From Streptosporangiaceae bacterium (lineage in GTDB: Bacteria; Actinomycetota; Actinomycetes; Streptosporangiales; Streptosporangiaceae), in the NCBI GenBank assembly GCA_030038715.1, contig JASHSO010000025.1, positions 1 through 11,225 of the forward strand: 11,225 nt of DNA, in the 5' to 3' direction. Both the position numbers and the translations under genes were made by a program. Positions 1 through 6,278 of the stretch are shown piece by piece (within the stretch, counting starts at the first letter, position 1; every line of letters begins with the position of its first letter). The notes under the pieces are model-generated. The model was not told where the DNA came from, made no database searches, and worked only from the letters and a program-made list of their open reading frames with translations.

Positions 1-1
1 G

Positions 2-790
2 CCCGAGTCGGCTGACGGGTACGTGGGCGTTCCACTCCTGCTAATCGCCGTGGCGCTGGCCGTGTCCGCCTGGTCCAGCAGGCTCACCAGGTTCCTGGCT
101 GTCATGCTCGCGATCATCGTGGCGGCCGCGCTCGGGCCGGTGGTGCATCTGGGTGGGAAGCGGCTGTTCAGCCTCCCTTGGTCCGGCGTGTGGCACCTGC
201 CGCTGCTGCGCAGCGCGTTCCCCGCCCGGCTCATGGTCTTTGCGTTCCTGATCCTGGCCGTGATGGCCGCCCAGTGGCTCGCTGCGCCAATGAAGGGGCG
301 ACTGGCGCGCTGGTCGCTGGCCGCCCTGGCGGTCGCGGCGATCGTCCTGGACACGCCGTCGCTACAGATATCGCCACATTCTTCCGTTCCCAGGTTCATC
401 AGCGCGGGGTGGTATCGCCACCATGTCAAGAGTGGCGAGACCGTGCTGGTGATCTCGAAGAGCGGCAATGCAGGCCTGCTGTGGCAGGCGGAGTCGGACT
501 TCTACATGAAGCTGGCGGGCGGGTACATCAGCCAGATGCTCACCCCCCGAACAGACCTGCCGCATGCAGTGCAGAACCTCGCCCACGCCACGCCGCTGTA
601 TGCCGAGCAGTTCCGTGCGTTCGTCAAGAGAGCCAAAGTCGGGGTCATCCTGGTTGACGCGAGCGCCGCGCCGAAATGGGCCGGCATCTTCGCGCGACTT
701 GGGCTACACGGCCGCCAGACCGGCGGAGTGATCGTTTACCAAACCAACGGCTGCCGTGCGTGCCGCGTGCCGCACGCCGCCCAGCACTAA
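2..790 (+). CDS. C-terminal part of a multi-pass membrane protein, GT-C/YfhO-like (5' partial)
   Basis: The reading frame is open to the left edge, so the GTG at 23 is probably internal and the true start lies outside the window. Visible segments are a hydrophobic helix (about 'VGVPLLLIAVALAVSAW'), a second (FLAVMLAIIVAAALG), a short loop with the motif 'LRSAFPARLMVF', a third helix and a fourth (RWSLAALAVAAIVLD). About 130 residues of soluble C-terminal domain follow, with 'GETVLVIS', 'LLWQAESDFYMKLAGGYI' and a closing 'VIVYQT'. This pattern is familiar from large actinobacterial membrane proteins resembling GT-C glycosyltransferases, whose tail domain has 'LWQA…AGGY'. The substrate cannot be read. 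A role in polyprenyl-linked sugar transfer at the membrane is inference from the fold type. The tail is Cys/Arg/His-rich (CRACRVPHAAQH). The gene converges on the hydrolase at 1076-2371. Confidence 0.6.
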   Translation, partial: PESADGYVGVPLLLIAVALAVSAWSSRLTRFLAVMLAIIVAAALGPVVHLGGKRLFSLPWSGVWHLPLLRSAFPARLMVFAFLILAVMAAQWLAAPMKGRLARWSLAALAVAAIVLDTPSLQISPHSSVPRFISAGWYRHHVKSGETVLVISKSGNAGLLWQAESDFYMKLAGGYISQMLTPRTDLPHAVQNLAHATPLYAEQFRAFVKRAKVGVILVDASAAPKWAGIFARLGLHGRQTGGVIVYQTNGCRACRVPHAAQH

Positions 791-1024
791 AAGCGCCGGC
801 GGCGGGCGGTATAGCCAGCGGGAGGATGCGCTGCGCTCAGCCGGACAGCCCTGGCCCGCCTGCGTGATCCGGTTGCGCGTCGAGGTGCGGCGTGTCGGTC
901 ATACCGCTGCTCCCAGGACATGCGGCCGCAGGCGGGCTGCCAGTACTGGTTCGTCCTGGCAACCGGCGCGGCCGCCCAACATCGGCTGGCGGCCGCCCGG
1001 CGGTTAATCGAGCATGGAAGCTAC

Positions 1025-1054
1025 CTCGCCGGGAGCGAGCTAAACCTCGGCGAG
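1025..1054. terminator. GC-rich inverted repeat between convergent genes
   Basis: Arms CTCGCCG (1025-1031) and CGGCGAG (1048-1054) pair perfectly across a 16-nt loop, 22 bp past the stop of the minus-strand hydrolase and in the 285-bp gap after the membrane-protein gene. Neither strand has a T run, so this is a candidate for a U-less actinobacterial terminator. The rest of 791-1075 shows no convincing gene. Confidence 0.3.
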
Positions 1055-1075
1055 CCGGCACTCGTACCCGATCCA

Positions 1076-2371
1076 CTAGACGCTGCTAGCACGCGGACCT
1101 CGGTGGTGTCGGCTTATCACCTTGTGCTGGTGATGGAGCTTGGCCTCTCGCGCGAGGACGGCAGCTGCCAGGCCCCTGGTCATCCAGGACAGCAGAGGCG
1201 GGACCTCGTCGCGCCAGGTCGTCATCGTGTGGCCGCCGCCCGCCGTGAGAACCAGCGGCACGTCCGCTTGGTGCAGCGACAGCAACTGCCAGAAGTACTC
1301 GGCGCTGGACACATCCAGCTTGTCGTCCCGTCCCGCCCCGATCCAGAACTGAGGTAGGACTGCGCCCGGATGCAGGGCACGGACCTCATCGATCGGGGTG
1401 TTTTCCGCCCGCAGTCGGCGATTGCCGCCGAACGGGTCGACAATCCTTGTCGGGTTGGCAAGCTGGTTCTTGAACGGGGCGAAATATCCGCTCATTACGC
1501 CGGCGAAGCCATAGCTGTAGCGGAATCGCAGCGCCATGTTCGCGGCGCAGAATCCACCCTCGGAGTATCCGGCCACGCCCCAGCCGACGCCTGGGGGCTG
1601 GACCCGAAGTAGGTGCGATATCACCCGCGGAACGTCCTTGGCGAGGTAGGTGAGATCCTGCGGGCCACCGACTTGGTTGAGGCACTGCAGCGAGACAGTG
1701 TTGCCGCCGTTGGCGTCCGGCATAACCAGGACGACTGGCGCAGCCGATCCCTCATCGACAAGCTGGTCGAGAGTCACCTGGACCCCTACGACGTCGATCC
1801 AGTCCTGGGGCTCGCCAGGCTGGCCGTGGATCAGCTCGATCACAGGGAACCGGTAAGCCTTGTACGCCGGCCGGAAGTACTGCGGTGGCAGGTAGACATA
1901 GACAGTCCTTGTTATGTGGCTGAGCTGGCCGTGCACGACCAGTCGAAGGGTGTAGCCCTGCTGGCGGGCGAGCCCCAGGTACACCAGGTGATCTTCGCCG
2001 GACTTACCCCGGCCGGAGGCGAGCAGCTTGTTCGACGAGAAGTGCGCGGCGGATCCAACGCCTGAGTTGGTGAAGTCAGCGATCGCCGCACCCCAGGTTT
2101 GGTAGTAGTTGAAGTACTTGTTGACGACCAGCACTCCGAACCACATGGCGACCGCGAATGCCAAGCACGCTGCCACCACTCGCAGCACCATCCGGCGCGT
2201 TGCAACCAGCCACCACATCAAGGCGGCGAACAGCAGCACCAAGATGACAAACAGCAGGGTGCTCTGCGGTTCCAGCAACAGCCTCTCCCGTGCACAGCGA
2301 CGGCCGTGGTCGACGCTAGACGGACGGTCCAGCGCCACCGTCAGTTCCCGGTGCGGCGAAGTCGATATCAA
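1076..2371 (-). CDS. Membrane-anchored alpha/beta-hydrolase (esterase D / Ag85-like fold)
   Basis: This is a predicted serine esterase tethered to the membrane, with its catalytic domain probably outside the cell. Numbering from the TTG at 2371, it has a polar N-terminus, two hydrophobic helices (about 39-56 and 61-82), the family-like stretch 'NKYFNYYQTW', then the hydrolase domain. The nucleophile elbow is GYSEGG with Ser270. Candidate triad partners are Asp349 or Asp350 in 'GRDDKLD' and His381 in 'GGGHTMTTW'. Other core features are 'VYVYLPPQYF' and 'VVLVMPDANGG', typical of the putative-esterase family (PF00756) that also includes mycolyltransferases. Similar actinomycete proteins carry N-terminal membrane helices before the esterase domain. 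The start is uncertain: TTG at 2371, GTG at codon 12 (2338) and TTG at codon 32 (2278, just after a GGGAGAGG sequence) are all possible. The last would place the start just before the first helix. The natural substrate is unknown. Confidence 0.75.
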   Translation of the reverse strand: MISTSPHRELTVALDRPSSVDHGRRCARERLLLEPQSTLLFVILVLLFAALMWWLVATRRMVLRVVAACLAFAVAMWFGVLVVNKYFNYYQTWGAAIADFTNSGVGSAAHFSSNKLLASGRGKSGEDHLVYLGLARQQGYTLRLVVHGQLSHITRTVYVYLPPQYFRPAYKAYRFPVIELIHGQPGEPQDWIDVVGVQVTLDQLVDEGSAAPVVLVMPDANGGNTVSLQCLNQVGGPQDLTYLAKDVPRVISHLLRVQPPGVGWGVAGYSEGGFCAANMALRFRYSYGFAGVMSGYFAPFKNQLANPTRIVDPFGGNRRLRAENTPIDEVRALHPGAVLPQFWIGAGRDDKLDVSSAEYFWQLLSLHQADVPLVLTAGGGHTMTTWRDEVPPLLSWMTRGLAAAVLAREAKLHHQHKVISRHHRGPRASSV

Positions 2372-2569
2372 GGCGATGCCGATCCATTGCCTTGCCCATC
2401 ACATGACAAATCAGTGCAGCCTGGGTGGAGCGCGATACCGTGCCGGTCGTCGTGCGGGCCGGGCCGTCCCGTGGGTCGGATGTTTGAGCGCCACATGGCG
2501 GGCATGACTCGACGGCAGGCTCGCCGCCAATAGCGCCAAGACAACACGCCTGGCGGCGGCCGTCGCGCT

Positions 2570-2574
2570 AGGAG
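2570..2574 (+). promoter_or_regulatory. Ribosome binding site of the sigma-factor gene
   Basis: AGGAG lies 5 nt before the ATG at 2580 and fixes that start. The divergent 208-bp gap 2372-2579 shows no convincing promoter, and no clear SigF/SigB-type GTTT…GGGTA pair. Confidence 0.6.
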
Positions 2575-2579
2575 CGGCC

Positions 2580-3371
2580 ATGAAGACGGTAGCGACCCCA
2601 GTCACGGCGATCCGCCCGTGCGACCTCGATAGCTGCGAGGACGCCGAGCTGCTGGCTGCCATCCAGTCACTGCCGCGCGGTGATCGACGGCGCGAGACTG
2701 CCTGCGCAGTGCTCGTGACCCGGTACCAGCCACTGGTCAGGTCCTGCGTGCAGCGCTACAAGAACACCTCAGAAGCGCAGGAGGAGCTCATGCAGGTGGG
2801 CTACGTCGGGCTGCTGAAGGCAATCAACAACTTCGACTCCGCCCTCGGCGCCAGCCTGGCCGGCTACGCGCAGCCGTGCGTCAGCGGCGAGATCAAGCGC
2901 CACTTCAGAGACAAGCGCTGGCAGGTACACGTCAAGAGGTCGCTGCAGGAACTGCGCCTTGAGGTCAGGAAGGGCCGCTCAGACCTCACAAACGAGCTCG
3001 GGCGGGTGCCCACAGATGGCGAGGTTGCCCGGCAGCTGCGCATCAGCGAGCAAGACGTGCGCGCCGCGATACAGGCTGATCAGGCCTTTCACGCTGCCTC
3101 GCTGGACTCACCCGGCACTGGCCCGGACTCCACCGCGAGCGTGGCCGATCTGCTCGGAGTGGAGGACTCGCAGCTAGAACACGTCACCGACATGCAGGCC
3201 GTGTGGGCACACTTCGGTGAGCTGCCCGAGCGGCAACAGCAGCTCCTGCTGCTGCGCTTCTACGGCAATATGACCCAAGCCGAGATCGGGGAGCGGCTTG
3301 GCATCTCGCAGATGCACGTGTCGAGGCTGCTTGCCGACGCGCTGGCATATCTGCGGACGCACTTGACCTGA
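2580..3371 (+). CDS. RNA polymerase sigma factor, SigB/SigF/SigG subfamily
   Basis: This 263-residue group-3 sigma factor lacks region 1.1. Region 2 spans about 47-120, with 'EELMQVGYVGLLKAINNFD' and 'SGEIKRHFRDKRW'. Region 3 spans about 122-180 (ELGRVPTDGEVARQL). Region 4 lies near the C-terminus, with the helix-turn-helix 'MTQAEIGERLGISQMHVSRLL' from residue 231. Length and order match stress/sporulation sigma factors of the SigB/SigF/SigG type, which recruit core polymerase to alternative promoters and are usually held by an anti-sigma kinase. Two conserved stretches are degraded: the usual 'RGxxFxTYAxP' reads 'LGASLAGYAQP' and the usual 'VPR' reads 'VKR'. No RsbW- or RsbV-like partner lies next to it in the window. 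The C-terminal domain looks intact. The gene is probably a divergent paralogue and its promoters are unknown. Confidence 0.88.
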   Translation: MKTVATPVTAIRPCDLDSCEDAELLAAIQSLPRGDRRRETACAVLVTRYQPLVRSCVQRYKNTSEAQEELMQVGYVGLLKAINNFDSALGASLAGYAQPCVSGEIKRHFRDKRWQVHVKRSLQELRLEVRKGRSDLTNELGRVPTDGEVARQLRISEQDVRAAIQADQAFHAASLDSPGTGPDSTASVADLLGVEDSQLEHVTDMQAVWAHFGELPERQQQLLLLRFYGNMTQAEIGERLGISQMHVSRLLADALAYLRTHLT

Positions 3372-3410
3372 CGAACGGCGACGGTGGGCAGCCGCAAGCG
3401 GAGCGAAGCG

Positions 3411-3431
3411 CATCCGTGACGGATGGCTTTT
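3411..3431 (+). terminator. Intrinsic terminator after the sigma-factor gene
   Basis: CATCCG (3411-3416) and CGGATG (3420-3425) form a 6-bp stem with a 3-nt loop, followed after GC by TTTT (3428-3431). It lies 39 nt past the sigma stop codon. The stem is short, but position and T tract support the call. Confidence 0.55.
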
Positions 3432-3476
3432 GGGCGATGTTGAGAGGGAACGGGGTTGTCCTCAGCCGGGCCTAGC

Positions 3477-3506
3477 TTGGCCGGCCGATCCCTTCCGGGC
3501 TATAAT
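3477..3506 (+). promoter_or_regulatory. Sigma-70-type promoter of the glycosyltransferase transcript
   Basis: TTGGCC (3477-3482) and a perfect TATAAT (3501-3506) are separated by 18 bp. A housekeeping sigma factor would start transcription near 3512-3515. A dyad, ACACC-AGC-GGTGT (3509-3521), covers the predicted start and could be an operator. The gene start is about 130 nt downstream, leaving a long leader. Confidence 0.6.
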
Positions 3507-3525
3507 CAACACCAGCGGTGTCTAC

Positions 3526-3587
3526 GACGCAGGCACGCCCATACGCCGGTGACGGTGTAAGCACATGGGGCGTGCCTTTCTTGCGTC
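3526..3587 (+). ncRNA. Structured leader RNA upstream of the glycosyltransferase gene
   Basis: Three coaxial helices can form. P1 is GACGC (3526-3530) with GCGTC (3583-3587), with TTCTT (3578-3582) bulged on the 3' side. P2 is AGGCACGCCCAT (3531-3542) with ATGGGGCGTGCCT (3565-3577), 12 bp with one extra G. P3 is ACGCCG (3543-3548) with CGGTGT (3553-3558), 6 bp including one G·U, closed by a GUGA tetraloop of the GNRA class, with AAGCAC (3559-3564) bulged. Ending the fold at P2 leaves a partial U tract, so an intrinsic terminator or attenuator is the simplest reading. The capped, bulged architecture is more than a terminator needs. I do not recognise it as a known riboswitch. Confidence 0.45.
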
Positions 3588-3630
3588 TGGCTTCCCCGGT
3601 GGTTGCGCCGTGACTGCGCCGACGACCCCC

Positions 3631-3636
3631 AGGAGG
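3631..3636 (+). promoter_or_regulatory. Strong Shine-Dalgarno of the glycosyltransferase gene
   Basis: A perfect AGGAGG lies 7 nt before the ATG at 3644, which makes that start secure. Confidence 0.75.
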
Positions 3637-3643
3637 CAACACC

Positions 3644-4894
3644 ATGCGGATAGCCCTCATCACGGCGCATAGTCCCCTCGCACCCGCCGCTGGTCAACGG
3701 GAGCTGCCCCGCGAGACCCCAGCACTCGCCCGACCTCTGGCCGAGCTCGGCCACCGGGTCACGATCTACTCGCGCCGCGAAAGCACGAGCTGCCCCGATA
3801 CCGCGATTCTCGGCGGCGGGGTCAGCGTGGAGCACATCCCGGCCGGGCCCGCCACGCGGCTGACCGCGGAGCAAGCCGCCAGGCACATGCCTGAATTCGC
3901 CGCTGGCCTGGCCAGCCGTTGGCGGGTCAGGCAGCCGGACGTGCTGCACGCCTTCGGCTGGACGAGCGGCCTCGCTGGTCTCGGCGCGGCCCGCGACACC
4001 GGCATTCCGGTCGTCCAGACGTTCGAGTCGCTTTGCTCAGCCGAACGGCGCCAGGCGGCCGGCAGTGCGGTCTCCGCCTGCCGCATGGCCTTGGAGCCGT
4101 CGATCGGTCGAGCCGCCCGAGCGGTTCTTGCCTGGTCTGGCGAGGAAGCGGCAGAGCTGGCCAGGCTGGCGGTCCCTAAGTCGGCGATCCAGGTGATCCC
4201 GTGCGGTGTCGACACCGCGCTGTTCACCCCGGACGGTCCGATCGCGACGCGAAGCGCCCGCGCCAGGCTCATCGCCTTCGCTCCAGGCGGACTATCGGCC
4301 GGGCTGGAGACGGTCATCCGCGCACTGGCGCGGCTGGCGAACGCCGAACTTGTGATCGTGGGGGGTCCCGGCGGAGGGCGCCTGCCGCGGTCCGGCCCGT
4401 TCCGCGAGCTGGCTCGGCTGGCCGGCCAACTCGGAGTTCGCAACCGGATCACCTTCGCAGGCGAGGTTCCGCTGAACGGGCTGCCGGCGCTGCTTCGCTC
4501 CGCCGACGCGATGGTGAGCGCATCGCCATATGAGCCGTCTGGTGCGGCTGCGGTGCAGGCCATGGCCTGCGGCACGCCAGTTGTCGCGTCGGCTGTCGGC
4601 GGGCAGCGGGATGCTGTCATCGACGGCACCACTGGCACGCTCGTCGCGCCGGGCGATGCCGCCATGCTGGTGCACCGGCTGCGCGCGCTGCTGGCTGCAC
4701 CGGCGCTGCTTCAGGCGTACGGGATCGCTGCCGTCGACCGGGCCCGGTCTCGGTACTCGCTAGACCGCATTGCCACCGAGACGGCAGCCGTCTATGCGCG
4801 CTGCGCGCCGTCCGCATCGGCGACGGGGAAGGCCGGCCGAGCCGAGGACGACGAGGTGGACGTCAACCAACAGCCGCTAGCGGTATTCGCCTGA
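3644..4894 (+). CDS. GT4-family glycosyltransferase
   Basis: This 416-residue cytoplasmic GT-B-fold enzyme is expected to move a sugar from a nucleotide donor to an unknown acceptor with retention of configuration. The N-terminal Rossmann half (about 1-180) begins 'MRIALITAHSPLAP' with a helix ending 'LAELGHRVTIYSRR', and contains 'PDVLHAFGW' and 'PVVQTFES'. The inter-domain linker is 'IPCGVDTALF' (from about 185). The C-terminal half has 'LVIVGGPGGG', 'RITFAGEV', then 'EPSGAAAVQAMACGTPVVAS' and 'TGTLVAPGD'. In the family EX7E motif the first Glu is E297, but the second position is Q305 (codon CAG at 4556). The last 25 residues are acidic and probably disordered. The gene follows its own promoter and leader RNA and precedes murB, but a stable hairpin separates them. 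MshA-like or envelope-glycan roles are possible; the sequence does not choose. Confidence 0.85.
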   Translation: MRIALITAHSPLAPAAGQRELPRETPALARPLAELGHRVTIYSRRESTSCPDTAILGGGVSVEHIPAGPATRLTAEQAARHMPEFAAGLASRWRVRQPDVLHAFGWTSGLAGLGAARDTGIPVVQTFESLCSAERRQAAGSAVSACRMALEPSIGRAARAVLAWSGEEAAELARLAVPKSAIQVIPCGVDTALFTPDGPIATRSARARLIAFAPGGLSAGLETVIRALARLANAELVIVGGPGGGRLPRSGPFRELARLAGQLGVRNRITFAGEVPLNGLPALLRSADAMVSASPYEPSGAAAVQAMACGTPVVASAVGGQRDAVIDGTTGTLVAPGDAAMLVHRLRALLAAPALLQAYGIAAVDRARSRYSLDRIATETAAVYARCAPSASATGKAGRAEDDEVDVNQQPLAVFA

Positions 4895-4932
4895 TGCCAG
4901 CGGACACGGCGTCCTGATCCGTCCCCCGTGCG

Positions 4933-4966
4933 GGCCGCCGCGGCCATGGAGCTGGTCGCGGCGGCC
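4933..4966 (+). terminator. Very stable GC hairpin after the glycosyltransferase gene
   Basis: GGCCGCCGCG (4933-4942) pairs perfectly with CGCGGCGGCC (4957-4966), giving 10 GC pairs and a 14-nt loop, 39 nt past the stop codon. No T tract follows, so this would be a U-less terminator that insulates murB. The rest of 4895-5133 holds only the murB promoter candidate. Confidence 0.4.
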
Positions 4967-5119
4967 ACGGCGCGAGCGGCTAGGGGCACGGCGTCGTGGA
5001 CGGACGTCGTGGGCCGATCGTGGCGGGACCCGGTGCAGTGCGGGACGCTTGACGTCAGTCGCCCGCCCGGCCGCCTGGCGGCGTGGCTGACCGGGCCGGT
5101 TCCACCCCGTTCCCCGCTC

Positions 5120-5133
5120 TAAAGTCTTTTGTC
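5120..5133 (+). promoter_or_regulatory. Minus-10 element for a leaderless murB transcript
   Basis: TAAAGT (5120-5125) fits TANNNT and ends 8 nt before the murB ATG, so the predicted transcription start falls on or within 2 nt of the A of ATG. No Shine-Dalgarno sequence precedes the ATG, which agrees with leaderless translation. The -35 region (about GGTTCC at 5098) is weak. A TTGACG at 5049 is too far away for this -10. Confidence 0.45.
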
Positions 5134-6252
5134 ATGAACCTCGCTCGGCAAGTCCGGCTGGCAGACCTAACCACCTTGCGGGTCGGAGGACCGGTCGCGC
5201 ACTACATTGAGGCGGGAACGCCGGAGCAGCTCGTGAGCGTGGTGCGAGCGGCCGACGAGGCTGGTGAGGCCGTGCTGGTGCTTGGTGGTGGCAGCAACCT
5301 CCTCGCGTCCGACGATGGATTCCCCGGGACGGTGGTGCGGGTCCGCGTCCGCGGCGCGCGGTTCGCGGCGGTCGACGATGCCGTGGACGTAACGGCTGCG
5401 GCCGGCGAGGACTGGGATGGGCTGGTCCTGCGCTGCATCACGGAGGGCCTGTCTGGCGTCGAGTGCCTGGCCGGCATACCCGGACTGGCCGGTGCCACTC
5501 CGATCCAGAACGTGAGCGCCTACGGCCAGGAAGTGGCCGACACGATCACCTCAGTCCGCGCCTTCGACAGGCTCGGCGGGCGGATCGTCGAGCTGACCGC
5601 CGGTCAGTGCGGCTTCGGCTACCGGACCAGCATGTTCAAGGTGCAAGCGGCCGCGGGTCACGGCTCCGGCTGCGGCGCCGCGGCCACGGGCAGGTTCGTT
5701 GTGCTGAGCGTGACCTTCCGGCTTCGTCGCGACCAGCTATCGGGACCGATTCGATACGGCGAACTTGCTCGGGCGCTCGGCGTGGCCGAGGGCTGCCGGG
5801 TGCCACTTGCCGATGCCCGGGCTGCGGTGCTCGGCCTGCGGCGCCGGAAGGGGATGGTGCTCGACGACGCCGATCCTGACACGTGTAGCGCCGGCTCCTT
5901 CTTCACTAACCCCGTGCTGTCCGCCGGGGAGTTCGCGGATCTGGTCCACCTCGTGGCGGCGCGTTCCGCGGAGAGCAGCGAGGTCGAGATCCCGCACTGG
6001 CCCGTCGCCGACGGTCAGGTCAAGGTGTCCGCGGCGTGGCTCATCGAGCGGGCCGGCTTCGGCAAGGGGTTCGCGGGCAGTAATCCGGCGGGTGCGCGCA
6101 TCTCTACCAAGCACACCCTGGCGCTGACCAATCCTGGGAGCGCGACAGCGGCCAGCCTGATCGGGCTGGCCAGACAGATCAGGGATGGCGTGCGCAAGGA
6201 GTTCGGGGTGGAACTCGTGAACGAGCCCGTCCTCATCGGCATGCAGCTGTGA
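5134..6252 (+). CDS. murB: UDP-N-acetylmuramate dehydrogenase (UDP-N-acetylenolpyruvoylglucosamine reductase)
   Basis: MurB reduces the enolpyruvyl group of UDP-GlcNAc-enolpyruvate with NADPH through bound FAD, giving UDP-MurNAc for peptidoglycan synthesis in the cytoplasm. The 372 residues show the FAD-binding half with 'TTLRVGGP', 'VLGGGSNLL' and 'ECLAGIPGLAGATPIQNVSAYGQE'. The active-site arginine motif is 'GYRTSMFK' (Tyr163, Arg164). The C-terminal MurB domain has the proton-donor serine in 'SAGSFFTNP' (Ser255) and the catalytic glutamate in 'NEPVLIG' (Glu364). These match the Arg/Ser/Glu set known from E. coli MurB. The tyrosine-containing insertion pattern is type I. I chose the ATG at 5134 because it begins the conserved 'LADLTTLRVGG' region and sits behind a good -10 element; the frame stays open upstream to a GTG at 5083. 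The gene converges on the add gene 12 bp away. Confidence 0.95.
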   Translation: MNLARQVRLADLTTLRVGGPVAHYIEAGTPEQLVSVVRAADEAGEAVLVLGGGSNLLASDDGFPGTVVRVRVRGARFAAVDDAVDVTAAAGEDWDGLVLRCITEGLSGVECLAGIPGLAGATPIQNVSAYGQEVADTITSVRAFDRLGGRIVELTAGQCGFGYRTSMFKVQAAAGHGSGCGAAATGRFVVLSVTFRLRRDQLSGPIRYGELARALGVAEGCRVPLADARAAVLGLRRRKGMVLDDADPDTCSAGSFFTNPVLSAGEFADLVHLVAARSAESSEVEIPHWPVADGQVKVSAAWLIERAGFGKGFAGSNPAGARISTKHTLALTNPGSATAASLIGLARQIRDGVRKEFGVELVNEPVLIGMQL

Positions 6253-6259
6253 TGCTCGT

Positions 6260-6278
6260 GCCCGCTAGTGCGGCGGGC
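6260..6278. terminator. Inverted repeat between convergent murB and add
   Basis: GCCCGC (6260-6265) and GCGGGC (6273-6278) pair across 7 nt and overlap the add stop codon. With only 12 bp between the two genes, this is the only candidate for a shared bidirectional terminator. It has no T tract. Confidence 0.35.

Noticed and set aside
920..1357. 145-codon plus-strand frame
   Set aside because: Its second half is antisense to the hydrolase catalytic domain and the first half matches nothing I recognise; no ribosome site.
3518..3613. Possible 31-residue leader peptide starting at GTG 3518
   Set aside because: No ribosome site, the start is within a few nt of the predicted transcript start, and there is no run of control codons; the RNA fold explains the region better.
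3766..4665. 299-codon minus-strand frame inside the glycosyltransferase gene
   Set aside because: It is the Ser/Ala/Pro-rich antisense shadow of a well-supported gene.
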